Numbered from the stretch's first letter, positions 1-8,630 are shown. The stretch: DNA of 42,273 nt from an uncultured Prevotella sp. (GCA_905233555.1 CAJODF010000007.1:1-42273), one strand, 5' to 3'. A program made the numbers and translations. The notes: generated by a model from the letters alone, not told the origin.

Positions 1-70
1 GCCTTAGCTCAGTTGGTAGAGCATCGGACTGAAAATCCGTGTGTCCCCGGTTCGATTCCTGGAGGTACCA
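1..70 (+). tRNA. tRNA-Phe (GAA), first three bases outside the window
   Basis: The cloverleaf begins at tRNA base 4, so three 5' bases lie outside the window. The D arm is GCTC/GAGC, the anticodon loop is CTGAAAA with anticodon GAA, and the T loop is TTCGATT. The discriminator base is A at 70 and CCA is not encoded. In my fold the pairs 27-43 (T-T) and 51-63 (C-T) are not canonical. Confidence 0.93.
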
Positions 71-85
71 CTCCTCCTTTCATTA

Positions 86-120
86 GCCCGGTTTTCCCTC
101 GTGGAGCCGGGTTTTCTTTT
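86..120 (+). terminator. Intrinsic terminator after tRNA-Phe
   Basis: CCCGG at 87-91 pairs with CCGGG at 107-111, and an inner TCC/GGA extends the hairpin. A T-rich tract (TTTTCTTTTT) follows directly. It sits just past the tRNA and before the next promoter. Confidence 0.75.
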
Positions 121-148
121 TGCTTTTTGCAAATAAGCCCGCCAATAT

Positions 149-179
149 TTGTTTTTCTCCGAAAAATGCCTTACCTTTG
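149..179 (+). promoter_or_regulatory. Bacteroidetes-type promoter for the phosphatase gene
   Basis: TTG at 149-151 and TACCTTTG at 172-179 are 20 bp apart, matching the -33/-7 pattern of the Bacteroidetes primary sigma factor. The start codon lies 22 nt past the -7 box. Confidence 0.8.
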
Positions 180-201
180 CACCATTATTATATAATAAGG
201 T

Positions 202-1482
202 ATGAAAAGAATCATTTTACTATTGACCGCTATGGCTGTGACATCAGTGATGTCTGCCCAGACAGCCCGTGAAGAGATCAAAGCCAACAAGTATTTGTCT
301 GGCAGTCAGTATCTGGACTACAACCGTCGTCTGCCCGACAAGCCGCTTACCCCCGCTCCCAAAGGCTATGAGCCCTTCTACATGAGCCACTACGGCCGTC
401 ACGGTTCCCGTTGGCTGATTGCCGAAAACAGTTACATCGGCCCCCGGAACACCCTCCGCGAGGCGAAGGAACAGGGCAAGTTGACACCCCTCGGCGAAGA
501 AACGCTCCGTAAAATCGAAGCCTTCGAGCCCACATCGGTTGACCGCCTGGGTGACCTCTCCACCGTCGGCGAACGCCAGCATCACGGCATCGGCATGCGC
601 TTGGCACAGAATTTCCCCGAAATTTTCAAGACCAAGAATGTCCCCATCGACGCCCGTTCTACGGTAGTCAACCGCTGCATCCTCTCCATGATTGCCGAAT
701 GTGAGGAACTGGCCGCTGCCAATCCGTCAGCCCGTTTCCACAACGATGTCAGCGAGTCATTGCAGTACTACCTGAACCAGCCTTGGGACGGACTTGTGAA
801 AGAGACCGGCAACGACGGCAAAGTTCGCCGTGAGTTGTGGCGCGACAAATACACCCATCCCGAGCGTTTGATGAAGGCCCTCTTCAACGACCAGCAGTGG
901 GTGTTCAACAACCTTCGTGCCAGTTCCTTCATGCGCAGCCTCTTCGAGATTGCCACCAACATGCAGAGTCACGACACCGATATCGAATTCTTCTCCCTCT
1001 TCACCGACGATGAGATCTACGACCTGTGGAAACAAAACAATATCGCCTGGTACCTCAACTACGGTCCCGCCCCGCAGACAAAAGGCATCATGCCCTTCAG
1101 TCAGCGCAACCTCCTGAGGAACATCATCGAGACCGCCGATACCGTCACCCAGACGCAGGCCACCCTCCGCTTCGGCCACGAGGTGTGCGTCATGCCGCTC
1201 GCCTGCCTGCTGGAACTCGACAACTGCACCGTCCAGGTGGAAAACCTCGACGAACTCGACCAATACTGGCAGAACTACAAGATATTCCCGATGGGCTGCA
1301 ACATCCAGTTGATTTTCTACCGCCCAAAGAAAGGCTCAGGGGAAATTTTGGTGAAGGCCCTGCTCAACGAGCGCGAGACCACTCTCCCCGTCAAGACCGA
1401 CAGTCACCCCTACTATAAATGGGCCGACCTGCGCCAGTACTACCTCGACAAACTCGCCCGTTTCGACGAGCTAAATAAATAA
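202..1482 (+). CDS. Histidine acid phosphatase, exported (phytase/MINPP-like)
   Basis: A 426-aa protein with a Sec signal peptide at residues 1-20 (MKRIILLLTA...SAQ). RHGSR at 66-70 carries the nucleophile His67 of the branch-2 histidine phosphatases, and His326-Glu327 (FGHEVC) fits the distal HD/HE proton-donor motif. The family hydrolyses phosphomonoesters in the periplasm or at the surface. In Bacteroides a protein of similar size is an inositol-polyphosphate phosphatase, so phytate is a plausible substrate, but the sequence does not prove it. A good promoter precedes it and the pantothenate kinase gene follows after 82 nt, probably in the same unit. Confidence 0.8.
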   Translation: MKRIILLLTAMAVTSVMSAQTAREEIKANKYLSGSQYLDYNRRLPDKPLTPAPKGYEPFYMSHYGRHGSRWLIAENSYIGPRNTLREAKEQGKLTPLGEETLRKIEAFEPTSVDRLGDLSTVGERQHHGIGMRLAQNFPEIFKTKNVPIDARSTVVNRCILSMIAECEELAAANPSARFHNDVSESLQYYLNQPWDGLVKETGNDGKVRRELWRDKYTHPERLMKALFNDQQWVFNNLRASSFMRSLFEIATNMQSHDTDIEFFSLFTDDEIYDLWKQNNIAWYLNYGPAPQTKGIMPFSQRNLLRNIIETADTVTQTQATLRFGHEVCVMPLACLLELDNCTVQVENLDELDQYWQNYKIFPMGCNIQLIFYRPKKGSGEILVKALLNERETTLPVKTDSHPYYKWADLRQYYLDKLARFDELNK

Positions 1483-1564
1483 ATTAAACTCGCTTTAGCG
1501 CTTTTACAAAGCGTAGCGACTAAAAGAAATTGTAAAATAGTAAATTGTCAAATTGTCAATCACC

Positions 1565-2404
1565 ATGGGAATCGTCATTGGAATCGACGTGGGTATCTCC
1601 ACGACCAAGATTGTAGGCATCAAGAACAACAAGATCTCTGCCCCTATCCGCATCACGGCAGCCGACCCCGTCACCTCACTCTACGGGGCTTTCGGCAAGT
1701 ATCTGCATGACAACGACATAGAACTGAAGGACGTCGAGCACGTCATGCTGACAGGTGTGGGTGCCGCCTACATCGACCAACCCATCTACGGCCTGCCCAC
1801 CAGCAAGTCGCAGGAGTTTATCGCCGACGGCCTCGGCGCACGCTATGAGTCGAAACTCGACCACACCATCGTCGTCTCGATGGGCACTGGTACGTCGTTC
1901 GTGAAATGCGATGGCGACGATATGCAGCACATCGGTGGTATCGGCGTGGGAGGTGGCACATTGGCAGGCCTCGCCCGTATCATGCTGAACACCAGCGACA
2001 TCGCACAAGTGGCAGCACTGGCCAAGAAGGGCAACGACCGCAATATCGACCTCACCATCGGCGACATCAGTCCCCAGCCGCTACCCGGACTGCCCATGGA
2101 TACCACCGCCTCCAATTTCGCTCGCGCCCAGAGCGATGCCTCGAAGGAGGACATTGCCGCAGGCATCATCAAGATGGTGCTCCAGTCGATAGGCTCCGCC
2201 GCCTGGCTGGCATCCCTTGGCAGCGATATCCACGATTTCGTGCTCATCGGCAACCTCTCGCTGCTGCCGCAATGCAAGGAGGTGTTCCCCGCCTTGGAGA
2301 AACTCTACGATATCCGTTTCCACATACCCAAGTACTCCCAGTACTGCACCGCCATCGGCGCAGCACTCGACTATACGAGACAACAGAAAAAAGAAACGGT
2401 TTAG
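1565..2404 (+). CDS. coaW: Type II pantothenate kinase
   Basis: A 279-aa cytoplasmic kinase catalysing the first step of coenzyme A synthesis. The N-terminal GIDVGISTTKIVG is the phosphate-binding loop of the ASKHA fold. MGTGTSFV at 106-113 and GVGGGTLAGLARIM at 127-140 are typical of the staphylococcal/eukaryote-like type II enzymes. I start at ATG 1565; an in-frame TTG at 1553 adds only four residues and lies in an AT-rich spacer repeat. No clear Shine-Dalgarno is seen. Its stop TAG (2402-2404) overlaps the TAA of the convergent gene (2401-2403 on the other strand), so the two genes end tail to tail with no spacer. Confidence 0.87.
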   Translation: MGIVIGIDVGISTTKIVGIKNNKISAPIRITAADPVTSLYGAFGKYLHDNDIELKDVEHVMLTGVGAAYIDQPIYGLPTSKSQEFIADGLGARYESKLDHTIVVSMGTGTSFVKCDGDDMQHIGGIGVGGGTLAGLARIMLNTSDIAQVAALAKKGNDRNIDLTIGDISPQPLPGLPMDTTASNFARAQSDASKEDIAAGIIKMVLQSIGSAAWLASLGSDIHDFVLIGNLSLLPQCKEVFPALEKLYDIRFHIPKYSQYCTAIGAALDYTRQQKKETV

Positions 2405-3603
2405 AGTCTCAAGCCGACTGAGGCATTGATATACCAGTCTGTCAGCATGCCCTTGTCTTCATCGTATTTGAAACTGAAACGATGCACCTGGGCATTGGTG
2501 TTGAAGAACCAGTTGCCCACATTGTATGTCACCGACAGGCGGGCATCGATGACGGGTATGACACGGCTGTGCTGCTGTTCGTAGGCACCTTCCTCCATCG
2601 GCCAGACGCGTAATTTATCCTTGAGATCCTCATCAACCGACGTCCGATCCTTATTCATCGGGTCGAGACTCCCCGCTGGTATGTCATTTATGCTCTCGAT
2701 CTCCCCCAAAAAATACTGGCGGAAGTTACTGTTGTAGCGCCACACGTCGAGACGGTTGAAGGCCGTCAGCATCAGCAGCCCCAACCCGCTCACCAGCAGT
2801 CCCTTGCACGGCACCCAGTTGTAGGCATAGCCGCCGCCGAGACTAATTTGATAATGCTTCGTCTTGCCGATGTCGTTCATCAGATAGACGAATTCGGCAT
2901 TGCGGTCTTCCGCATAATTGATGGTAGAGTGATAGTACATCGCCCCCACCATCAGTGAGCCCGAGGAGCGCCGCTGGATGACGCTCTGATCGTAAGCCGC
3001 CGTATATGAGCAGCGTTTGCCGTTGAAAAAGTAATACCCGTCTAATGTCATCAGCCTCACGTGTATGGGGTCTTCGAGCGGATACTCGAAGATCACCTTC
3101 TCATCGGTCTTATTGTTTTTTGCATCCACGGTAGGTCTTTTGGTGCTGAACTGGTGGATGCGGAGCGTCGCACCGTAGGAACTGCCTATCAGACCGAACT
3201 TGATGATGCTGCCATCGTCGCCGCCGACATTCTTCGAATAGCCGAACCCATAGCCACGATAACCTGCCCACACACCGGCATACGCCGTTATCGGCGTTTT
3301 GATGCGAGGTTCCCAACTGAGGTCGCCAAATGCTTCGTCATATGGATTGTCACGAGACAACTTATCCATCCGAAAGGCATCCACCTGGGCATCCATCTTC
3401 AGTACGCTCTGGTTGATATTACCTTGAATAATCACCTGCCAAGGTTTCTTGGGCATCTCGATATACCGGCGATCGACACCCCGGATGGTCATCGTGTCAA
3501 TGGTGGCGCCCACTTTCTTGATGAAACCCAGCACCCCGCCCTCTGCATGTGCAAAGAGCGGGGCGGTCATGGTCAGTATCAGTAGTGCCAGTCTGAACTT
3601 CAT
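2401..3603 (-). CDS. DUF4421-like exported protein, probable outer-membrane barrel
   Basis: A 400-aa protein starting with a signal peptide (MKFRLALLILTMTAPLFAHA). The open frame extends 13 codons further upstream, but that start lies inside the preceding gene and would hide the signal, so ATG 3603 is preferred. The stretch DRRYIEMPKKPWQVIIQ and the many alternating aromatic strands, ending NASVGLRL, resemble the Bacteroidetes DUF4421 family as I recall it. Third gene of a leftward operon, 13 nt after the PAP2 gene. Role unknown; it probably works in the envelope with its two neighbours. Confidence 0.65.
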   Translation of the reverse strand: MKFRLALLILTMTAPLFAHAEGGVLGFIKKVGATIDTMTIRGVDRRYIEMPKKPWQVIIQGNINQSVLKMDAQVDAFRMDKLSRDNPYDEAFGDLSWEPRIKTPITAYAGVWAGYRGYGFGYSKNVGGDDGSIIKFGLIGSSYGATLRIHQFSTKRPTVDAKNNKTDEKVIFEYPLEDPIHVRLMTLDGYYFFNGKRCSYTAAYDQSVIQRRSSGSLMVGAMYYHSTINYAEDRNAEFVYLMNDIGKTKHYQISLGGGYAYNWVPCKGLLVSGLGLLMLTAFNRLDVWRYNSNFRQYFLGEIESINDIPAGSLDPMNKDRTSVDEDLKDKLRVWPMEEGAYEQQHSRVIPVIDARLSVTYNVGNWFFNTNAQVHRFSFKYDEDKGMLTDWYINASVGLRL

Positions 3604-3616
3604 CGGCAGTTTCGGT

Positions 3617-5422
3617 TTAGAACGAAACGGCAAACGAAGCACCGATGGTCAAGTAGTGCATCTTCTTCTCCTTCTCAAACTCCAGCGGAGCCGTAGGCAT
3701 ACCGCACACTTCGTACACCATGCTCAGGTCGGGTGTCATCACCTTCATGAAACTGAAGGGGTCGTATTTCAGCGTGAAGGTCTTCTTGGAGTAATCGTAA
3801 TCACAGAATACCCTCCACGAGAAGTTCGACTTGTACTTGTAGGTCAGGGAGATACCGGTGCCGTAGGTCGTCGAGTTGTTGCCGCCCATCGTCAGATAGT
3901 CCCATTCCGTGTCGTATTTGCTGCCATCATGGATGTTGCTCAGGTCGAGGGCTGTCAATTCGCCATTGTCAACCTCGATATGGGAGTCCATATTCTTCAC
4001 CGTTCCCTTGTAGGCTGCGTTGATGTCGAGTTCCTGCGTCATCGTACGACCGATCAGGAACTTCGTGCCCAGTGCGAAGCGCTTGCTCAGCGGCAGGTTC
4101 AGGTAGAGACCCACGTTGGCAGAGAACTCCGTCAGGTGGTCGCTCTCGACGGTAATCTCCTCATCGGAAATCACACCGTCCATCAACCTGTTGAAGTCGC
4201 CCGACGGAATCATATCCTCATCATTCAATTTGGTAGCGTTATAAAGCTCATAGACCGTCTCCAAATAATCGTCACAGTCGTTTTGGGCCTGGCCGACGAA
4301 GTTACCCCAACTCTTGGCGGTCATCGCCCTCACGCGCAAGCGACCGCCGATACCGATATACTTGTTGAAGAAGTAGGCACCCTCGGCATCCACCGACGTG
4401 GCCGTGTGGAAATCGATATTGATATTCTCAAGGACATCATCACCTAATTCCTTCGCAAGTTCCTGGTAGAAAGTATTACCCGTCAGGTCATTCCAGGTGA
4501 AGCCGATATCCTTCGAACCGAAACTCATGCCCATCGAGATGGCGAAGAACGACGGGTTCTCGCTGAATCCCTCCAAGTCGTTGCGCAGCAGACCCTTGCC
4601 CTTGAAGATGATATCACTCAGGGCATAGCCCAACTCGGTTGACATGATACCGATACCGGCACCCGAGAGCACATCGCTGATCCAGTGGCGGTTGTTCAGG
4701 ATACGCATCACACCTGTCGCCGTAGCCACACCGTAGCCCGCTACCGAGAACCAGGGCGAGCGCGTCAGTCCGTACTCCTTGTGCAACATGGTGGCACCGA
4801 CGAACGAGGTGGCGGTATGCCCCGAGGGCCACGAGTTGGCCGTAGAGCCGTCGGGACGCATCTCGCTGGCGGTATATTTGATACCGTTGACCAAGCCCGC
4901 CATGATACCATACGACAGGGCTGCCGAAGCCAACAGTCTGCCCCAGTCGCTGCGACCCTCATAGCCGCCCAACTTCAGACCGACCGTCATGGCAGGACCG
5001 AAATACTGCGTATAGTCGTCGATACCCGTCTTGAAGTTCGTGAGCAGGCGGGTGTTGCTGTGCTTGTTGTTGTAGTCCTGACGGAACGAGTTTTTCTCAC
5101 TCTTGATGATCCAACCAGCCGCAAACACGGGGATACCCACAAACGTCAGGTCGTCCATCACCTTGTAAGGTTTCACACCGGGATTGGTGCGCATCCACGT
5201 CATGTGTGCATTCTTCACCTCCGGCGTGCTGAGGGGCGCCATCTTGTTAAGGGCCGACAACGTTTCCAACTCAACGTCCCTCACACTATAGTCCAGTTTC
5301 GGCTCCATCTCGGGAGTCGTCAACTTCATCGGTTCCATTTCCAGAAAGTCAGTAGCCGAAGCGCCGACTGTTCCGAAAAGGCCCATCATGGCACAAAGCG
5401 CCACCCTTAAAACCTTCTTCAT
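3617..5422 (-). CDS. PAP2-family phosphatase fused to a C-terminal beta-barrel-like domain
   Basis: A 601-aa exported protein with a signal peptide at residues 1-23. The PAP2 signature is complete: K182-x6-R189-P190, then P199-S200-G201-H202, then R240-x5-H246-x3-D250. The C-terminal half (about 300-601) has repeated amphipathic strands (GIGGRLRVR, FSANVGLYLNLPL, LTYKYKSNFSWRVF) and ends in ASFAVSF, as outer-membrane barrels do. The family removes phosphate from lipid phosphates such as phosphatidic acid, undecaprenyl diphosphate or lipid A. The substrate cannot be read here. The start is set at ATG 5422 because the longer open frame would lack an N-terminal signal. It sits 28 nt after the 191-aa barrel gene. 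Confidence 0.8.
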   Translation of the reverse strand: MKKVLRVALCAMMGLFGTVGASATDFLEMEPMKLTTPEMEPKLDYSVRDVELETLSALNKMAPLSTPEVKNAHMTWMRTNPGVKPYKVMDDLTFVGIPVFAAGWIIKSEKNSFRQDYNNKHSNTRLLTNFKTGIDDYTQYFGPAMTVGLKLGGYEGRSDWGRLLASAALSYGIMAGLVNGIKYTASEMRPDGSTANSWPSGHTATSFVGATMLHKEYGLTRSPWFSVAGYGVATATGVMRILNNRHWISDVLSGAGIGIMSTELGYALSDIIFKGKGLLRNDLEGFSENPSFFAISMGMSFGSKDIGFTWNDLTGNTFYQELAKELGDDVLENINIDFHTATSVDAEGAYFFNKYIGIGGRLRVRAMTAKSWGNFVGQAQNDCDDYLETVYELYNATKLNDEDMIPSGDFNRLMDGVISDEEITVESDHLTEFSANVGLYLNLPLSKRFALGTKFLIGRTMTQELDINAAYKGTVKNMDSHIEVDNGELTALDLSNIHDGSKYDTEWDYLTMGGNNSTTYGTGISLTYKYKSNFSWRVFCDYDYSKKTFTLKYDPFSFMKVMTPDLSMVYEVCGMPTAPLEFEKEKKMHYLTIGASFAVSF

Positions 5423-5450
5423 AACGCCTATTTTGAATTGTTTTGGTAAT

Positions 5451-6026
5451 TTAGAACTTATAGCGCAGACCGGCGCAGAGCGTACCCTTCTCACCGATAC
5501 CTGCCTCGACGAATCCGCGGAAGTTGCCGCCGAACTCAATACCTAAGGCCGTACCCTGGAACATGAAGGTGGTGACCGTCTCGTCCTTGGCATCCTTATC
5601 GACATTCTTCGCAGCACCATCGACAGAGACAGAGGCGAACATCACACCGGCCGAAAGTGCCGAATACATGCCAAAGTTCTTCTTGCGCAGCCAGTTAAAC
5701 TTCACCGACGGCATCACCGTGATAAAGGTCTCACTCAGATCCTTCTGCTTACTCTTCTCGTCCTCAGCCTTACAAGAGGCATACGCCAACACACCACCAA
5801 CAGCCACACCTGGTGTGAGGTGGTAATAGTACTCAGCACCGATAGGACCCCACCAGGAACTCTGGTCGCCGGCAGCGGCAGCAAAGATACTTGAGAAGAC
5901 TGAGAAAATGTTAGAGGCTGATTCAATACCGTAAAACACACCGATTTCGTTTTTAGGTTCGTCCTGTGCATTCACGTTCACCGTAGCCATCATGGCGGCT
6001 ACAACCATCAAAAGAATTTTTTTCAT
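5451..6026 (-). CDS. Small outer-membrane beta-barrel protein
   Basis: A 191-aa protein with a clear signal peptide (MKKILLMVVAAMMATVNVNA). The mature part alternates polar and hydrophobic residues (GPIGAEYYYHLTPGVAVGG, FRGFVEAGIGEKGTLCAGL) and ends RYKF, a C-terminal aromatic typical of barrels. It is first in the leftward operon with the PAP2 fusion and the DUF4421-like protein. Length fits an 8-strand OmpA/OmpW-like barrel. No ligand can be inferred. Confidence 0.7.
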   Translation of the reverse strand: MKKILLMVVAAMMATVNVNAQDEPKNEIGVFYGIESASNIFSVFSSIFAAAAGDQSSWWGPIGAEYYYHLTPGVAVGGVLAYASCKAEDEKSKQKDLSETFITVMPSVKFNWLRKKNFGMYSALSAGVMFASVSVDGAAKNVDKDAKDETVTTFMFQGTALGIEFGGNFRGFVEAGIGEKGTLCAGLRYKF

Positions 6027-6055
6027 ATTAGTACAATAATTTAAATATCTGTGTG

Positions 6056-6087
6056 CAAAGGTATAAAAATTCTTTCAATATTTACAA
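6056..6087 (-). promoter_or_regulatory. Promoter of the leftward envelope operon
   Basis: On the minus strand TTG (6087-6085) and TACCTTTG (6063-6056) are 21 bp apart. The box ends 29 nt before the ATG at 6026. Confidence 0.7.
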
Positions 6088-6134
6088 AAAAACTATCAAA
6101 ATTTAAAAAAAATGTTCTGATTGTCAATCAGGGC

Positions 6135-6164
6135 TTGAAATTTTAGTTTTTTTCTTTATCTTTG
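6135..6164 (+). promoter_or_regulatory. Promoter upstream of the decayed ORF
   Basis: TTG at 6135-6137 and TATCTTTG at 6157-6164 are 19 bp apart. An ATG follows 15 nt after the box. Confidence 0.7.
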
Positions 6165-6179
6165 CAAAGAATATAGATT

Positions 6180-6480
6180 ATGAGAAAGAGAATCTACCTA
6201 ACCGCCTCACTCCTGTTACTGGCAACTTCGTTCTGCCATGCACGGACAATGACGCTGGCCGAAGTCGAATACTGCCAAGACTGTCCAGACAGACGGCAGT
6301 CGGGCTTTCTACGTGAAGATGGACGCCCTCGTGAACAAGGAGAAGCCCTTTACAAATCCGGATTTCGACCAGCAGGCGCTGGCAGAGTTCATGGAAGTCG
6401 ATATAGAGACGTTCATTCAACTAGTGCCGCGTTACAAGGATCCCATGTTAACGTTAATCGGTGTACTATTTGAAAAAAAA
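6180..6480 (+). pseudogene. Frameshifted small gene: signal peptide plus a regulator-like tail
   Basis: Frame 1 from ATG 6180 gives a good signal peptide (MRKRIYLTASLLLLATSFCHA) and then TMTLAEVE before turning into unlikely protein. The neighbouring frame takes over at about 6268 and reads sensibly: NTAKTVQTDGSRAFYVKMDA, then KPFTNPDFDQQALAEFMEVD. One single-base change near 6264-6270 would join them. The second part resembles the start of the AraC-type DNA-binding domain in Bacteroidetes sensors, but it is cut off by the terminator at 6481. Most likely a remnant that keeps its promoter. It could also be a real short protein with a sequencing error. Confidence 0.45.
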
Positions 6481-6514
6481 GATGCCCCCGAAAGCTGCTG
6501 CTTTCGGGGGCATC
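6481..6514. terminator. Bidirectional intrinsic terminator
   Basis: A perfect 15-bp stem (6481-6495 with 6500-6514) has a TGCT loop. T5 follows on the plus strand and A8 precedes on the left, so it can stop the rightward remnant and the leftward gene that ends at 6534. Confidence 0.9.
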
Positions 6515-6533
6515 TTTTTAAGAGAGAGTTGGA

Positions 6534-7841
6534 TTAGTTCGCATCACCACCTTCGTCAGGTGCCTGGGCAGTGATGGTGAACCAGGTAGTGCCACCGCGA
6601 TAGACCACAAGGCTGTGACCGGCCTGTACGTTCAAACCCGTGAACGCAGCGCTGTTGGCATCGTGAGTGGTCGGGTTGATGGCATCGCCAGCACCATCCA
6701 CCTTGGCAGTGAAGACCACCTCGCCGAGGTTGTTACCGCTGATAGCTACCGTTGTGACAGGAGCCGTGGCAGTCACGTTGCCGCCTGCGATGCTCTGGCT
6801 TACACCGTTGATAGTGGCAAGGGTGTTGTAGGTAGGCTCACCGGGAGTCACGCCACCGCTGCCACCACTTGGAGTGCTTTCGCCAGTGCTGCCGGTACCA
6901 CCGCCACCTGCGTTGTTGAGGTAGTACTCAGACTCGATATCAATCTCAGTAGATACATAACTGGTCTCGATAGCCTTGGCAAGGCTGCAGAGGTCGTCGC
7001 CGAAGCCGGCCTCGTTGAGAACGAGTTGGCAGTTGCTGCGGAACCAGTCAGTGCTCTTGTCCTTGCGACCGGCACCCTTGTTCTTGCGGCTGACGATGAT
7101 GCCTGCTGCCACCACGATGCCGCCACGACCGAGTACGAAGTTGAAGTGATCAGTGTCGAACTCAAAGGTAGAGAAGTTGAGGTCGTTCTTCCAGTTGCTG
7201 CAAGGGAACCCGCCCTCGCTGTTCACGATCTCAGTTGTCATAGGAGCGCCGCTGCCATCAGGGTTACGGGGATTGAGCACGATACGGGCGAGTTCCACCT
7301 CGTACTTGCCATCAACCTTCTGGACTGTGACGAAAGTGATCTGATCGTTACGACGAATGCCCCATGCATTGACAAAGTCAGCGTAAGAGGCGCTGGGAGA
7401 GTTGACACGTGCCACGTGACCGTCCTCGGCATCGATGGTAACAGAGACCGTGGGAAGGTGGCCCTGTGAGACGATGACCGCAAAGGGTGCCCACGCGGTG
7501 CCATTAATAGGAGTGAACTGGTAGAACTGATCGAGGCTCTGGCCAGAATCCTGAATGGCGGCTGCACGGTCGCGAAGGTAATTGATGTTCACCTTCTTGA
7601 AATTGTTCATACACTCGGAACCGTTACCAAATCCTTCGAAGGAATGGTCACAGATTTCCTTGAATTTGCCATAGGCTACACCAGCGGCCTTGAGAAGGAT
7701 ACGCTGCATGGTCTGGAGAAACGTTTTGGGATTCTTTGGCCTGACAATCTCGCGAGCCAAAGTCTCACCGTTGCTCTGGTAAACAGTAATGTTACCAATC
7801 TTGCCTACGGCTCCATACAGATTTTGATTCATTTTTGCCAT
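6534..7841 (-). CDS. Unrecognised protein with N-terminal DUF6266-like region and a Gly/Ser linker
   Basis: 435 aa, no signal peptide. The N-terminus (MAKMNQNLYGAVGKIGNITV) and the KNPKTFLQTMQR segment recall a Bacteroidetes family I know as DUF6266, which has no assigned role. Residues up to about 310 form one globular region. A glycine-rich linker follows (NNAGGGGTGSTGESTPSGG), then a compact C-terminal domain of about 90 residues rich in V, T, A and N (ISGNNLGEVVFTAKVDGAG) that looks like a beta-sandwich. Single-gene unit ending at the bidirectional terminator. Function unknown; a surface or cargo role would be a guess. Confidence 0.6.
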   Translation of the reverse strand: MAKMNQNLYGAVGKIGNITVYQSNGETLAREIVRPKNPKTFLQTMQRILLKAAGVAYGKFKEICDHSFEGFGNGSECMNNFKKVNINYLRDRAAAIQDSGQSLDQFYQFTPINGTAWAPFAVIVSQGHLPTVSVTIDAEDGHVARVNSPSASYADFVNAWGIRRNDQITFVTVQKVDGKYEVELARIVLNPRNPDGSGAPMTTEIVNSEGGFPCSNWKNDLNFSTFEFDTDHFNFVLGRGGIVVAAGIIVSRKNKGAGRKDKSTDWFRSNCQLVLNEAGFGDDLCSLAKAIETSYVSTEIDIESEYYLNNAGGGGTGSTGESTPSGGSGGVTPGEPTYNTLATINGVSQSIAGGNVTATAPVTTVAISGNNLGEVVFTAKVDGAGDAINPTTHDANSAAFTGLNVQAGHSLVVYRGGTTWFTITAQAPDEGGDAN

Positions 7842-7907
7842 AATTGCACATATCTTATAATTAATAATTGAATCCTACCCTTGGGCACTGCAGTTTAAAT
7901 ATTCCCA

Positions 7908-7931
7908 ATTTGGAATTCTGCTGCAAAGATA
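7908..7931 (-). promoter_or_regulatory. Possible -7 box and short palindrome upstream of the 435-aa gene
   Basis: The minus strand carries TATCTTTG (7931-7924) with no clear TTG at the right distance. Just downstream lies the near-palindrome TTCCCAATTTGGAA (7908-7921), a possible operator. The rest of 7842-8013 shows nothing I can name. Confidence 0.3.
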
Positions 7932-8013
7932 CGGTGATTATGGTTAGGGCGGACGAGAAAAAAAACCTATTTCCCGCCAATCAATAAATAATCAATACTT
8001 AATCAACAATTAA

Positions 8014-8574
8014 TCAATTTTCCATCTGCGACATCAGCCTGTACCAGTTCGGATAATCCGTTTGAAACAGGCCCGCCTCATGGAGCACATTCCACAAGGA
8101 CTTCGACGTATCGGTGCAAAATTTGGCCTTCTTGAACTTCTTCACCATGATAACGACATGCTTGTCCGGCTTTCCATCCACCTTTTCCAAAAATCGCCTT
8201 ATCACATCATCGTCAGTGAAAAACGGGGATAGTTCCTGCACAAGTTTGTAATTCGTGTCCTTGTTAATCCCGGAGGCATACGGAAGCGACACGTCCTCGC
8301 CTGGACGGTAATCATCCAGTTTCTCAAGTTCTTCTTCGTATTCGTCGGGGAGTTTAATGCCCAGACCATTTTTCAGGCTAAGTATAGTGTCCTTCGCGTA
8401 CTTGCGTTCCCAATATTGTTTGTTCTTTTTCAAATTAATCAGATGCCAGGACTCCCCAGCCACGATATCCTTCCATTCCGGATCTTGTTGCTCTGGGGGA
8501 ATCCCTGATTCCTCGAAACGATCTATCGCTTCACTCAAGTCCTTGTCATGATGGTCCTTTATATCTTTTTCCAT
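8014..8574 (-). CDS. Unrecognised cytoplasmic protein, 186 aa
   Basis: A highly charged soluble protein without signal or membrane segment. The N-terminal half is Asp/Glu/Lys-rich and probably helical (DLSEAIDRFEESGIPPEQQD). The C-terminal half is better ordered (KHVVIMVKKFKKAKFCTDTS, WNVLHEAGLF) and could be a small basic domain. I do not recognise the family. Its promoter (8600-8630) lies 22 bp from the left edge of the 11-bp array, and the left arm of that array points at this gene, so it is a candidate partner of the array. Confidence 0.65.
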   Translation of the reverse strand: MEKDIKDHHDKDLSEAIDRFEESGIPPEQQDPEWKDIVAGESWHLINLKKNKQYWERKYAKDTILSLKNGLGIKLPDEYEEELEKLDDYRPGEDVSLPYASGINKDTNYKLVQELSPFFTDDDVIRRFLEKVDGKPDKHVVIMVKKFKKAKFCTDTSKSLWNVLHEAGLFQTDYPNWYRLMSQMEN

Positions 8575-8599
8575 ATATCAACCTTTCTGATTTCTGCGA

Positions 8600-8630
8600 C
8601 AAAGATAATGCAAATCTCTGAAAGTTCCAA
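8600..8630 (-). promoter_or_regulatory. Promoter of the 186-aa gene
   Basis: On the minus strand TTG (8630-8628) and TATCTTTG (8607-8600) are exactly 20 bp apart. The box ends 25 nt before the ATG at 8574. Confidence 0.78.

Noticed and set aside
1483..1528. Terminator between the phosphatase and pantothenate kinase genes
   Set aside because: CGCTTT/AAAGCG can form a hairpin, but no T run follows and the downstream gene has no separate promoter.
3449..4447. 332-aa rightward frame opposite the envelope operon
   Set aside because: It spans the boundary of two well-supported genes and has low-complexity shadow composition.
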